Positions 29,301 through 38,344 of a DNA stretch of 64,000 nt are shown in pieces. A program made the position numbers and the translations under genes. The stretch is from Tetmemena sp. SeJ-2015 (Eukaryota > Ciliophora > Spirotrichea > Sporadotrichida > Oxytrichidae). Numbering within the stretch: the first letter of the stretch is position 1; each line of letters opens with the position of its first letter. The notes beneath the pieces are model-generated. The model was not told the origin of the DNA. It saw nothing but the letters and a program-made list of their open reading frames with translations, and searched no databases. The stretch lies in the NCBI GenBank assembly GCA_027382625.1, contig JAJKFJ010022828.1:62001-126000 (forward strand), read 5' to 3'.

Positions 29301-29701
29301 GACCGCGCCCGACCCCGAACCGCTCGACCTGCCCGGGCCCACCGGCGAATCGAACCGCCTCCATGCCAGCCCGCGCGCGCCGCTCCTCTGCCTCGGCCCC
29401 GGCGCCGCCGCCGCCCTGGCCCAGGCCCAGACCATCCGCGCCCTGGGCGGCATGGCGGTCGAGGCCCCCGGCCTGCCGCCCGAAACCCTCGCCAGCCTTC
29501 AGGGCTTTTCGGGCGCGCTGTGGTGGGGGGGCGAAAGCGCGGGCCGCCCCTATGCACAGCGCTGGCCCGCCGCCCCGGCCCGATCCTGCCGCTGATCGGC
29601 GGCGCCCCGATGCCGCCATGCGCTTCTCGAACGCCACGTCTGCATCGACACCACCGCCGCGGGGCAATGCCCGCCTGCTGGCCGAAGTGGGGCAGGGCTG
29701 A
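26307..29701 (+). CDS. putA: Bifunctional proline dehydrogenase / P5C dehydrogenase (frameshifted)
   Basis: PutA oxidises proline to glutamate in two steps, using FAD then NAD. The PRODH barrel is clear: SVKLSALHPRYEIAKRARVM, KIMVRLVKGAYWDAEVKRAQ and YPQFATHNAHTVAAVLDMAK. The aldehyde dehydrogenase part has GIVPAISPLNFPL, IAETGGLNAMVVDSTALPEQ and the catalytic Cys in SAGQRCSALRCLYLQ. The last ~200 residues form a degenerate tail domain. Indels lie near 26330, 26835, 28190-28310, 28730, 28890-29080 and 29560-29650. Near 28200-28260 some 20-30 residues expected between the two ALDH segments seem absent. An in-frame TAG at 28240-28242 follows GFCD. The inferred length is about 1130 aa, normal for the group. 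Confidence 0.92.
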
Positions 29702-29729
29702 CCGCGCCCGGCGGGGCGCGCCGGTCAGG
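29698..29729 (+). terminator. Hairpin after putA
   Basis: CTGACCGCGCCC and GGGCGCGCCGGTCAG pair with a two-base bulge, overlapping the putA stop. There is no T-run. The rest of the gap to 29811 contains nothing recognisable. Confidence 0.4.
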
Positions 29730-29811
29730 CCGGGGGCTGACCCTCCCGCACCGGCTGCCCGGGCGCGCCGCCGCAAGGCTGACGCGGCGCGCATCGGAAA
29801 CTCTCGCCGCC

Positions 29812-30552
29812 ATGTTTCCGATCCGCGACCACAACCCGTCCGGGCGCAGGCCCTATGTCACCCTCGCCCTGATCGCGGCGAATGTGCTGGTCTTCCTGGC
29901 CTATTCCCCGGTGCCCAGTCGGATTACGCCCTGGCCCGCTTCTACATGTCCTGGGGCCTCGTGCCCGCGCGGCTGATGGCGGGCGAGGGTACGAGACGCT
30001 GCTGACCCATATGTTCCTGCATGGCGGCTGGATGCACCTGGCGGTAACATGCTGTTTCTGTGGATCTTCGGCGACAATCTGGAAGACCAGATGGGCCATC
30101 TGGGCTTCGCCGCCTTCTACCTGATCTCGGGCCTTGCCGCGGCCGCGCTGCAGATCGCGCCCGATCCGTCCTCGCCGGTGCCGATGGTCGGGGCCTCGGG
30201 GGCGGTCGCCGGGGTGATGGGCGGCTATCTGCTGCTGTTTCCCAGGGCCAGGGTCGATGTGCTGATCATCATCGTGATCTTCTTCCGCATCTTCGCGCTG
30301 CCCGCCTGGCTGATCCTGGGCATCTGGTTCGGCATCCAGCTCTTCTCGGGCCTCGCCACCCCCACGGCCGAGGGCGGCGTCGCCTACTTCGCCCATATCG
30401 GCGGCTTCATCGCCGGACTGGCGCTGACCCTGCCCCTTTGGCTGCGGCGCGGGGCAGGGGGATATTGGCAGGAAACCCATGGCCAGCCGCCGCATCCGCA
30501 GGCGAACTATACGCTGTCGCGCAGCTCGATCCCCCGCGTGCCACGGCGATAG
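29812..30552 (+). CDS. Rhomboid-family intramembrane serine protease (frameshifted)
   Basis: An integral-membrane protease cleaving TM substrates. The start MFPIRDHNPSGRRPYVTLAL is the usual bacterial rhomboid N-terminus. HMFLHGGWMHL is the conserved loop-1/TM2 segment. The catalytic Ser is in PMVGASGAVAGVMGGYLLLF and the catalytic His in AYFAHIGGFIAGLALTLPLW. The C-terminal 168 residues are intact (30049-30552), but indels near 29920, 29990 and 30043 break the first 80 codons. Its stop is 15 nt from that of the convergent gspK relic. Substrates are unknown. Confidence 0.88.
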
Positions 30553-30567
30553 GCGCAGAAGGCGCAG

Positions 30568-30972
30568 TCAGACGGGCGCGGCGAGGGAGAGGTCGACCAG
30601 CCCCTCGATATCCTGCACCCGCTCCTGCCAGCTCTGGCCGACCCAATCCATCGCGAAGGGGGGGCCGTCAAGCCGCGGCCGTCCGGGCAGCGGCTGAGGG
30701 CTGGCCATAGCATCGCCGACCAGCCCGCGCAGCCGATCCGTCGGCGCCTCCTGCGCGGCGCGGTCGTGGAGGTCGGTGGTAAGGCGGGACAGGAGGCGCA
30801 GGGAGGTCTGGCTGCGGGATTGCAGGGTGAGGGTGATGGCGGCGAGGAGGAGGAGAAGGGCGAGGGTGGGGAGGAGGGCGAAGCCGCGGCTGCGGTCGCG
30901 TTCTGTACATCCAATGCTCGCACTGATCCAAAGATAGGTGTGATCAAGTATCACAAACATCCGGCGTATCAC
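30568..30972 (-). pseudogene. GspK-like type II secretion minor pseudopilin, truncated relic
   Basis: The core reads RGFALLPTLALLLLLAAITL, a pseudopilin-type N-terminal membrane segment lacking the usual upstream prepilin cleavage context, then RLDGPPFAMDWVGQSWQERV and QDIEGLVDLSLAAP, which match the start of the GspK globular domain. The rest of GspK (normally about 300 aa) is absent: the frame closes at 30568, abutting rhomboid. Its 5' end (residues 1-25, MIRRMFVILDHTYLWISASI) runs into lower-GC DNA and is probably not native. No other gsp genes are nearby. It appears to be the remnant of a gene cut at both ends beside the accessory island. Confidence 0.6.
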
Positions 30973-31385
30973 ATGCTAGCGGATACACTTCTTTGAATAC
31001 TGCTCCTACGACTTTCGTCGACTTACACACTTCTACAAATTCATCTGAAAAAACGGGGTACTTCCAGAACTCACGCCCAGCTCCGGGCAAGAATACAGCT
31101 GGCGCGTCTTCAGGAACATCTTTGAGCACGAGGCGCGGCCACGAATACCGAAAACCATCGTCGCGACGCCTAGCTACAGATCGGTCCTCATCGACACATT
31201 CTATCGTGATGTCTGGGCGAAGAAAGTAGAACTTCTCGCCTCCTATCACCAAAGGGAACGCACTCACACAGTCGGTCAATACATTCACAAAAGCATTATC
31301 GTAGATCGAACCTCTAAGATACAGTAGGCCAGCAGACATTAATAGATCAGGTATCTCTTTCGACTTCGGCCTGTCAGAGAAATGC
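30944..31385 (-). pseudogene. Immunity-like protein (Imm11/DUF1629-like), 3' part, split by the IS element
   Basis: About 146 codons in lower-GC sequence, starting after the IS at HFSDRPKSKEIPDLL and containing a terminal motif FWKYPVFSDEFVEVCKSTKV, typical of the Imm11/DUF1629 immunity family ('vFxSdefkeav...gitGvxF'). The 5' part (32638-32801) lies on the other side of the IS. When the IS and one copy of its 4-bp target duplication are discounted the two parts are in the same frame, 201 codons in all. It lies directly downstream of the Rhs-linked nuclease domain, the normal position for a cognate immunity gene. The family call is by eye and moderate. Confidence 0.6.
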
Positions 31386-31415
31386 AGATTGACCTGCCCC
31401 CCGGTCGTCCCTCGT

Positions 31416-32297
31416 TCATAACGAGAGTCCTTGGGGTTGATAGTGGTCGGTTTCGGGTTGGGCAAGCGCGCCGGGCGCGGAGCCCTCAGATTGCTCAAGC
31501 GCCCGGCGCGCGTCGGACGGGGTCTTGTTGCCCAGCGAGGAATGGGGCCTGACGTTGTTGTAGTCATAGCGCCAGAGGGCCAGCTTGCGGCGGGCATCGG
31601 CCAAGCTGTCGAAGATCTCCTCGTTCAGGCATTCGTCGCGCAGGCTGCCATTGAAGCTTTCGATGAAGCCGTTCTGCTGCGGCTTGCCGGGATCGATGTA
31701 ATGCCATTCGACGCCGTTCTCGTTGGCCCACTTCAGGATCGCCTTGCTGGTGAACTCGGTTCCGTTGTCGCTGACGAGGCAAGCCGGTTTGCCGTAGATG
31801 CGAACCAAGGCGTCAAGTTCTCGCGCCACTCTGGCCCCCGATATGCTGGTGTCGGCAATCAGGGCCAAGTTCTCGCGGCAGCAATCGTCGTTGACCGCCA
31901 GAATGCGAAACTTGCGGCATGCCCCGAATGTGTCGGACAGGAAGTCCAGGGACCAGCGCTGGTTCGGCCGCAGCGGCACCGGCATTGGTGTCCGACTGCC
32001 GCGTGCCCGTTTGCGGCCACGACGGCGGCGCACTGACAGACCCTCTTCCCGGTAGATGCGGTAGAGCTTCTTTTCGTTCATGATCATGCCTTTGCGCTCC
32101 AGCATGATGCCCACGCGCCGATAACCGAAGCGACGACGCTTCTCGGCGATCTTGTGCATCTCCTCACGGATTTCCGGGTTATCGGGCGGTCTCTCACGCC
32201 GCACCGTCTTCGGATCGACACCGATCAGGACGCAGGCCCGGCGCTGAGAGATCGGGTGATCCTTCATTGCCCGCAACACCGCGTCCCGCCGTTGCAT
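31416..32297 (-). CDS. IS3-family transposase OrfB (DDE integrase domain)
   Basis: The catalytic subunit of the transposase, 293 aa. An HTH_21 region ([20 protein letters not shown]) is followed by the rve integrase core, with the first Asp in [16 protein letters not shown], the second in [16 protein letters not shown] and the Glu in [20 protein letters not shown]. It is normally made as an OrfAB fusion by -1 frameshifting: the frame is open upstream of this ATG through the slippery site at 32312-32318. The C-terminal tail ends [18 protein letters not shown] close to the left IR. Confidence 0.95.
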   Translation of the reverse strand: MQRRDAVLRAMKDHPISQRRACVLIGVDPKTVRRERPPDNPEIREEMHKIAEKRRRFGYRRVGIMLERKGMIMNEKKLYRIYREEGLSVRRRRGRKRARGSRTPMPVPLRPNQRWSLDFLSDTFGACRKFRILAVNDDCCRENLALIADTSISGARVARELDALVRIYGKPACLVSDNGTEFTSKAILKWANENGVEWHYIDPGKPQQNGFIESFNGSLRDECLNEEIFDSLADARRKLALWRYDYNNVRPHSSLGNKTPSDARRALEQSEGSAPGALAQPETDHYQPQGLSL

Positions 32298-32305
32298 CGG
32301 CGTCG

Positions 32306-32569
32306 TCAGGGCTTTCCCAGCAGATCCTTCAGAACCACATTGTCGAGCATGGCATCCGCCAGCAGGCGCTTAAGCTTCGCATTCTCGTCTTCGAGCTGCT
32401 TCAGCCGCCTGGCGTCGGACAGGTCCATCCCGCCATACTTGGCCTTCAGCTTGTAGAAGGTCGCGGGACTCAACCCGTGCTTTCGGCAGAGCTCGGAGGT
32501 CGGCAAACCAGCCTCCTGCTGTTTGATCATCCCGATGATTTGCGCCTCGGTGAAACGGCTTTTCCTCAT
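32306..32569 (-). CDS. IS3-family transposase OrfA (HTH protein)
   Basis: An 87-aa transposase_8-type protein: [20 protein letters not shown] and [20 protein letters not shown] form the helix-turn-helix, followed by a leucine-zipper helix [20 protein letters not shown]. It ends DLLGKP before a TGA. The GGGAAAG heptamer at 32312-32318 is correctly phased for a -1 shift into orfB. It recognises the IS ends and dimerises with the OrfAB transposase. Confidence 0.95.
   Translation of the reverse strand: MRKSRFTEAQIIGMIKQQEAGLPTSELCRKHGLSPATFYKLKAKYGGMDLSDARRLKQLEDENAKLKRLLADAMLDNVVLKDLLGKP
32312..32318 (-). promoter_or_regulatory. Programmed -1 frameshift site of the IS
   Basis: The heptamer GGGAAAG is phased as G-GGA-AAG in the orfA frame, fitting X-XXY-YYZ. 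A shift there joins orfA to the orfB frame, which is open upstream of its ATG. Confidence 0.75.
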
Positions 32570-32637
32570 GTCGTCTGCTCCTTCTCAGGTTGGGCAGACT
32601 CTACATCACAGCGAGCGAACTTCCGGGGGGCAGGTCA

Positions 32638-32801
32638 AGATCAAGCTTCGAAAAATCTAGATCGGGATCTGCACGAAGCCATTCAGGCAGATCACCTTTC
32701 GAAAGAAAATAATGATCAATCTGCCAAACACAACCACGGCTTTCCAAAGATCTAAAGCGATCAGCGCATCGCCAGTCCAGTATCCAATAATGAGTGCACA
32801 T
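32638..32801 (-). pseudogene. Immunity-like protein, 5' part, upstream of the IS
   Basis: The first ~54 codons of the interrupted gene, starting MCTHYWILDWRCADRF at 32801 and ending at FSKLD where the IS target site lies. It follows the stop of the nuclease-domain ORF (32838) by 36 nt. It is low in GC compared with flanking core genes. It continues in frame into 31385-30944 when the IS and one AGAT copy are ignored. Confidence 0.6.
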
Positions 32802-32837
32802 TCTCTCGATCTCTTGGCCACGTTACAGCGAGCAATT

Positions 32838-33790
32838 CTAATTACGCTGTCGATCTGTCCATTCCTTTACGGCATCTCTAGCGTCTATTCTACCATCAGT
32901 AATGTCTCTGTCGATGTCTCGCAGCTCTTTGGCGATCTTGTTTAATTCGTCCTCAATCTTATCCGGGGAGATGCCATCGAGTCGATCTAGAAGTGTCTCG
33001 GCATAGGAACCTCGATGGCGGCCGCCGTGATTTACTAATCCTACACCATTGCTCGAGCCATTAACTTCAATATCGGCTCTTTCCAACATATCTCGAATTT
33101 GACGAGCCGCGGGAGAATTGTTGCCTGTCTCAGCGATGTGATGCAGCTTTCCCCTGAATTCCTCCCGCCATAAAGACCTTTCTCTACCAGTTCGTTGCGA
33201 GTCTTCGCTGAGAACTCTTTGCGCGCGACTTTCGCCACAGCAGTAGTGCCTGACCGTACAACCCTAGACCCACCGGCTGGCAAACCAGGAATGGCAGCGG
33301 AAGCCGCATCAACTACGAGGTCAGTGACACCTTCTTCATATAGTTCGTCGTCCTCAGTCCACCAACCATACCCGATTTTGCCAACGTCAAAGATCATAAA
33401 CCCGACATCCCAGAAGATGTCTACAGCATTCCCGTTCCCATCACTTAAGTTTATAGGATCATTGAACGAATACGCATACCTATTCGTCCCGACCCCCGGC
33501 ATGGTCACTTCGAACCAGTCCGGCTGGAGGAACATGCCCAGCACCGGATCGTAGTACCGCGCGTTCAGGTACTGCAACCCGGCATCGGCGTCGTAGCGCT
33601 CGCCGATCCAGCCCTTGGCCTCGGGCGCGCTCTGGCTGGGCGAGAGCCATTCCGACTGCTCGCCAAAGGGCTTGTAGACCGCGCTTTCGATCTTCACCCC
33701 CGCCGGCGTGGTGATCGCGCGGACCGATCCCAGGTGGTCGCGATGCAGATAGGTCGCCGAAGTGAGGAAAAGCCCTTCCCCCAGCCGGCC
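32838..33790 (-). pseudogene. Orphan Rhs tip: Rhs core end plus AHH-type nuclease toxin domain
   Basis: The 3' end of an Rhs/YD-repeat gene without its N-terminal part. The hyperconserved Rhs core end is clear (GWIGERYDADAGLQYLNARY, then DPVLGMFLQPDWFEVTMPG), including the usual RYYD and NRYAYSFNDP segments. About 33460 marks a drop in GC, where the variable C-terminal domain begins. That domain has an HH pair near 33140, an NG and a HxGxH-like group near 33030-33060 and a terminal Asp/Lys-rich helix, fitting the AHH nuclease family. Indels lie near 33165 and 33700. No start codon or upstream Rhs repeats exist before suhB, so it is a displaced, silent tip. The immunity-like gene follows. Confidence 0.75.
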
Positions 33791-33791
33791 C

Positions 33792-34561
33792 TTACCCCCG
33801 GATCACCTTGCGGAACGGCTCGAACAGCCCCTCGTTGCCCGCGATCAGCGCGCCGTCCAAGGGCTCCTGGCCCTCGCGCAGGCCCGAGACCAGGCCGCCC
33901 GCTTCCTTGACCAGAAGCAGCCCGGCCGCGATGTCCCAGGGTTGCAGCTCGCGTTCCCAATAGCCATCGTACCGCCCCGCCGCGACATAGGCGAGGTCCA
34001 GGGACGCCGCCCCAGCGCCGCACGCCGCGCATTCCGGCATCAGCCGCGCCAGATCCTGCACCATGGCGGCAGGTCTTTTCGCGCAAAGGATGCCGGTGGC
34101 AAAACGGCTTCGGCCAGTGGCTGCGCAACGCGCAGGCGGCGGTTGTCGTTCAGCCACGCGCCCGCACCCTTTTCGGCCCAGAACATCTCGTCTTTCGCCG
34201 CATCGAAGACGACAGCCGAGACAATCTCGCCCTTATGCTCCAGCGCAATCGAAACGGCCCAATGCGGCAGCCCGTGCAGGAAGTTCGTCGTTCCGTCCAG
34301 CGGGTCGACGATCCAGCGGCGCGTCGGGTCCGCGCCCTCGGTCTCGCCCGTCTCCTCGCCCAGCCAGCCATAGGTCGGGCGCGCGCCGAGCAAGTCTTCC
34401 TTGATGATCCGTTCGGCCTCACGGTCGGCCTTTGAGACAAAGTCGCCCGGCCCTTTGGACGAAACCTGAAGGTTCTCGACCTCGCGGAAGTCTTTGACAA
34501 GGCTGCGGCCAGCCTTGCGGGCGGCCTTGATCATCAGGTTGAGGTTGGCGCTGCCCTGCAT
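33792..34561 (-). CDS. suhB: Inositol-1-monophosphatase-family protein (frameshifted)
   Basis: A magnesium-dependent phosphatase of the IMPase/FIG superfamily; bacterial SuhB also binds rRNA transcription complexes. Metal-binding motifs are [13 protein letters not shown], then [20 protein letters not shown] (WIVDPLDGT) and the C-terminal [19 protein letters not shown]. The start [20 protein letters not shown] is typical of the alphaproteobacterial form. An indel near 34065-34150 splits it into 34040-34561 and 33792 to about 34090. The inferred length of 256 aa is normal. The Rhs fragment begins immediately after its stop. Confidence 0.9.
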
Positions 34562-34629
34562 GGGTCGTCTCCTCGGGTTCCGGCGGGGCGTCTAGCGCAA
34601 AAGGCGCGAAAGGAAAGCCCGCCCGATCC

Positions 34630-35048
34630 CTATTGCACGATCACCACGCGGTATGCTCCAATCCCTCATACTTGACCATGCCGAACAGGATTTTCGCATG
34701 TTTCGGGTCCAGCCGCACGCAGCCATGGCTGGCGGGCCTGCCCAGCCGCTTGACCTGATCCGTGCCATGGATGGCGTAATTGCCGTCATAGAAGATCGCG
34801 AAGGGCATCGGCGCATTGTTGTAGCGCCGGGATTTGTGGTTCCGCGACAGGAATTCGGGCTGATAGATCCCCAAAGGCGTGATCTTGCCCGCCTTCGCGG
34901 TCGAGACCGGCCAGTCGAACAGTTTCCGTCCCTCGTGGAACACCTCCATCCGCTGATGCGTGATCGAGACCCGCACCTCAACCCGTTCCGCCCAGGCCGC
35001 CGTGCCGTTAAGAACCACCAGCGCCAGCGCAGCCAATATTCCGCGCAT
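34630..35048 (-). CDS. L,D-transpeptidase (YkuD domain)
   Basis: A periplasmic enzyme that forms 3-3 crosslinks or anchors proteins in peptidoglycan. A signal peptide (MRGILAALALVVLNGTAAWA) precedes a YkuD domain: VEVRVSITHQRMEVFHEGRK at the start and the catalytic motif in AIHGTDQVKRLGRPASHGCV, with the Cys in SHGCVRL. The ATG at 35048 is preferred to 35120 as it gives a clean leader. The longest frame stops at 34641, but the next frame reads YRVVIVQ to a TAG at 34630, so a late indel is likely. At about 139 aa it is a minimal single-domain form. Confidence 0.88.
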
Positions 35049-35116
35049 TCCCGCCTCCATCAGATCGCGGGAAATGCCCGCAGGATGGGGCAAGTCTTCC
35101 CGCCCTGCGGACAGGA

Positions 35117-35839
35117 TCAACGGAAAATCCGGCAGGATCGGGTCGGGAATCCCGCAGTCTCATGGCAATCCAGCGCCGCCACCGCCTCGGTCAGCTCGCG
35201 TTGCAGCTTGCGGCGGATCGCCTGCGGGAAATCGGTGTGGCGCAGCGCCAGTTCGACAAAGGCGCCGGGGCCGCGGATCAGCGAGGCATGGAAGTAATCC
35301 GGCAGTTGCAACTCATGGCTGCCGATGGCCAGACCGTTGACCGTGATCCCCTCCCATCCGCCCAGGGCATAGATGCGCTCGGGCGTCGGCCCGGCATTGT
35401 TGCGCCCGTCGCCCGCCACATCCAGCACGCGCCTGTCGCAGTCCGGCGCGGTGTCCAGCAGGTCGCGGCCGAACTCCAGCCCGCGCCCCAGCGCCGTATT
35501 CAGCCGCATTTCCGGCGGTTTCAGCCCGCGCAGCAGCGCCACGACCGGCCCAAGATCTGCCGGTTCGCGGATTTCCGTCCAGCCGACCAGCACTTCCTGA
35601 TAGGCCTCGCCGCTCCATTGATAGACCGCCAGCGCCACGTCACCCGCAGGGGCGAAAAAGGCGGTCTGAATCTCGGGCGCCTCCAGCGCATCGGCCAGAC
35701 CCTGGGTCTGGATCGCGAAATCCTTGGCATCGACCGAGCGCGACACATCCATCGCCAGCGCAAGCGCCAGCCGACATTCGGCCCGCACCGCTTGGGGCAG
35801 GCACAGGCAGACCGTCAGGACCAGGGCTGCGCAGCGCAT
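35117..35839 (-). CDS. DUF1194 (VWA-like) secreted protein
   Basis: A 240-aa protein with a Sec leader (MRCAALVLTVCLCLPQAVRA) and a von-Willebrand-A-like fold of the DUF1194 family. The MIDAS-type start is LALALAMDVSRSVDAKDFAI (DxSxSxx). RRVLDVAGDGRNNAGPTPER and a C-terminal YFHASLIRGPGAFVELALRH are family hallmarks. The function is unknown; metal-dependent protein binding in the periplasm is likely. The ATG at 35839 is chosen for the signal peptide. It is intact and 68 nt from the L,D-transpeptidase gene downstream. Confidence 0.85.
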   Translation of the reverse strand: MRCAALVLTVCLCLPQAVRAECRLALALAMDVSRSVDAKDFAIQTQGLADALEAPEIQTAFFAPAGDVALAVYQWSGEAYQEVLVGWTEIREPADLGPVVALLRGLKPPEMRLNTALGRGLEFGRDLLDTAPDCDRRVLDVAGDGRNNAGPTPERIYALGGWEGITVNGLAIGSHELQLPDYFHASLIRGPGAFVELALRHTDFPQAIRRKLQRELTEAVAALDCHETAGFPTRSCRIFR

Positions 35840-35915
35840 CCGTCCCTCCGTCTCGCGACAGCCCGATCCTAGCGCATTTTGCGCGGCACCGGGCGAAAAT
35901 CGCGCGTCAGCAGGG

Positions 35916-37392
35916 TCAGGCCCCGGCCGCGTCGCGCAGGAAGGGTTCGGGACTGTCCACCTCTTCCAGAATCGCGCCGCGCTTGCCCGGCACGATCTGC
36001 CAGAAGCGGTTTCCCACCGCCCGCAGGAAGGCGCGGTCATGGCTGACCAGAAGACAGGCCGCCTCCTGCGCCATCAATCGCCTCCAGCGCCTCCTGGCCC
36101 TCGATGTCCAGATGGTTGGTCGGCTCGTCGAGAAGAAAGAAGTTCGGCCGCTGCAGCCGCAGGATCAGCAGCGCCAGCCGCGCCCGTTGCCCGCCCGACA
36201 GGACCGCCACCTTCCGCCCCTGCCAGTCGGGCAGTATCCCCGCCCGGCCAGCAGGCTCCGCGCCGTGGCATCGGCCTGGTCAGCCGCGAGACCAGCGCGA
36301 AGGGCGTCTCGCCGCGCAAGCTGCGACAACATCTGGTCGCAAACCCCAGCACGCAAGCCGCCGCCAGCTCGCGCCCGCCGCTCGATCGCCAAGGCACAGG
36401 CGTCTTGCCCGCTGCCATGGCGCCGGCAGCCACCACCCGGTCGCCCGGGCGCGATCACGGCCGCTGCGAAACAGCACCCGCCGTCCGGCGCGATCTCGGC
36501 CTCCTCCAGCGTCACCAGCACCTTGGCATCCCGTGCCGCGGTGGCGGCCGGATGGCGCCGGCGAGCGTCCGATGCACCGGTTCGGGGTTTTCCTTCAATG
36601 CGCTCCGCCCGTTCCTTCAACTGCTTGGTCTTCACCACCAGCAGGTCGCTGCCGGAGTTGATACCGATATTGTTGAGTTTCGCGGCCTGCGGCGAACTGC
36701 GCCGCCGCGGGCCATCTTGTCATAGCGGCGGCGGTGGGCCCGCATCGCCTCGTCCAGCGCCGCCCGCGCCGCGCCATAGGGCAGGGCGAAGACGCGGCTC
36801 GCCTCGGGGCGCAGGAACAGGCTGCGTGTCGTCGCCGTCTCCAGAAAGGCGCGGTCATGGCTGGTCAGGATCACGCCCGTCGCGCGCGGCAGCCCCGCCA
36901 ACCAGGCCTGCAACCCCGCGATCCGCGCCAGATCCAGATGGTTCGTCGGCTCGTCCAGCAGGTAAAGGTCAGGCTCCCCCACCGCCGCCCGCGCCCGCAG
37001 AACCATGCGCTGCCAGCCGCCCGACAGATCGGCCAAATGCCGCGCCGCAGTCCTGCGGATGGGCCGATCGTCCAGCGCGATATCGACGCGCCAGCTTTCC
37101 TCCTCGGCCACGGCTTTCGGCAGGCCCGAAGCCACCGCCTGCGTCACCGTCAGGGGCAACAGAGCCTCGGGCACATCCTGCGGCACAGGCGCCAGCACCA
37201 GCCCGCGCGCCCTTGTGATCGTGCGGATGTCGGCTCCAGCACCCCCGCAAGACAGGCCCGCAGCGCCGATTTGCCGCTGCCATTGGCGGCGATCAGCGCC
37301 AGCCGGTCGCCGGGGGCCAGGGAAAAGGAAAGATCGGTGAAAAGGGGCTGACCCAGGGTCAGCGACAGGTCTTTGACGGCAAGAAGGCTCAT
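35916..37392 (-). CDS. ABC-F-type ATPase (frameshifted)
   Basis: A soluble duplicated ABC ATPase of the ABC-F group, which act on the ribosome. The first domain has Walker A in [20 protein letters not shown], the signature region [20 protein letters not shown] and Walker [21 protein letters not shown]. The second domain is fragmented over frames 36735-35916, but a Walker B/H-loop can be read near 36110 and an end near 35916. At least six indels occur (near 37240, 36720, 36540, 36430, 36290 and 36070). The linker (36640-36800) is basic. The inferred length of about 490 aa fits. The exact subfamily (Uup, YheS or EttA) cannot be decided. Confidence 0.82.
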
Positions 37393-37664
37393 GGCAACAG
37401 GTCCGGTTTTGCGGAAAGGGGCGGCGCGCGAAAGCGCCGGGGTTCCGGGCGGACCTGAGCGGTGATGCGTCTCGGGTCAGCCCTGCGGGGTGCGCAGGGC
37501 GGAAACAGGGCCGGGCGCAAGGCCATGATGAAAAGCCGGGACATGGCCGCAGGATGCGTTCCCGCCAGCCCAAGGTCAACCCCTCGCCCGCAATGCGCAG
37601 GAAACGGATCGCCGTAAGGCAAGGCCGCATGGTTTCTTGACCGCAACGCCCACAGGAGACCGCC
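37393..37664. other. Intergenic region, no gene seen
   Basis: This stretch separates the ABC-F gene from the divergent DUF1203 gene. ORFs across it are antisense shadows. I see no clear promoter boxes or hairpins with T-runs. Confidence 0.5.
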
Positions 37665-38153
37665 ATGACCACGATCCGCTTCCACCCGCTGCCCACGTCC
37701 GAAGTTCAGGCCCTGCGCGCGGGCGGCCCCGATGCCTATGGCAATGCGCCCGAGCGGGTGCGGGCCGAGGGCACGGGCAACCCCTGCCGCCATTGCCTCG
37801 ATTTCGTGCCCGAGGGGGCCGAAATGCTGATCCTCGCCCATCGCCCCTTTGACGCGCTGCAACCCTATGCCGAAACCGGCCCGATCTTCCTCTGCGCCGA
37901 TTGCGCCGCCTGGGACAGCGCAGGGCAGGGCGACACAGTGCCGCCGATCCTGACGCTCAGCCCGGACTTCCTGCTCAAGGGCTACACGGCCGACCAGCGC
38001 ATCCGCTATGGCACAGGCCGCGTCACCCCCGGCGACCAGGTCGCAAGCTACGCCGCCGACCTGCTGTCGCGCCCCGAGATCGCCTTTGTCGATATCCGTT
38101 CAGCCCGCAACAACTGCTTCCAGCTTCGCGTCACGCGGGGGGATAACCCGTAA
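37665..38153 (+). CDS. DUF1203 domain protein
   Basis: An intact 162-aa cytoplasmic protein. MTTIRFHPLPTSEVQALRAG and NPCRHCLDFVPEGAEMLILA show the conserved CRHC pair, and IFLCADCAAWDSAGQGDTVP a second CxxC, suggesting a zinc site. The ending IRSARNNCFQLRVTRGDNP matches the DUF1203 family ('RsarnnCyq'). AGGAG lies before the ATG. The function is unknown. It stands alone between the ABC-F gene and metR. Confidence 0.85.
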   Translation: MTTIRFHPLPTSEVQALRAGGPDAYGNAPERVRAEGTGNPCRHCLDFVPEGAEMLILAHRPFDALQPYAETGPIFLCADCAAWDSAGQGDTVPPILTLSPDFLLKGYTADQRIRYGTGRVTPGDQVASYAADLLSRPEIAFVDIRSARNNCFQLRVTRGDNP

Positions 38154-38344
38154 AATCCACCTTCGGCTGCGCGCCCGCCCGCACCGATTCTCCCGCCAAG
38201 GTTAACGCCGCTGTCGCCCGACCTTGGCCCGACCTTTGGCAGACCTGTCCGATCGCCAAAAATCCAGCGGTGAATGCTGCGTTCCTAAGCCCTTGGCCCG
38301 TTGCTTCCCCCATGGGTTCGCCCCCAAGCCCGTGGGGTGCTAGG

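Larger units (their letters stand above)
31390..32637 (-). mobile_element. IS3-family insertion sequence, IS407 group (1248 bp)
   Basis: A complete IS element. Terminal inverted repeats begin TGACCTGCCCCCCGG at 31390 and, in reverse complement, at 32637, with 15 identical positions. The 4-bp flanks AGAT (31386-31389 and 32638-32641) are the target-site duplication, the length typical of the IS407 group. It carries orfA and orfB on the minus strand with a GGGAAAG slippery heptamer. It interrupts the immunity-like gene. It has fewer sequence errors than its surroundings and looks recently active. Confidence 0.93.

Noticed and set aside
31416..32569. Treating orfA and orfB of the IS as a pseudogene split by sequencing error
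   Set aside because: The two-frame layout with a phased GGGAAAG heptamer is normal programmed frameshifting in IS3-family elements.
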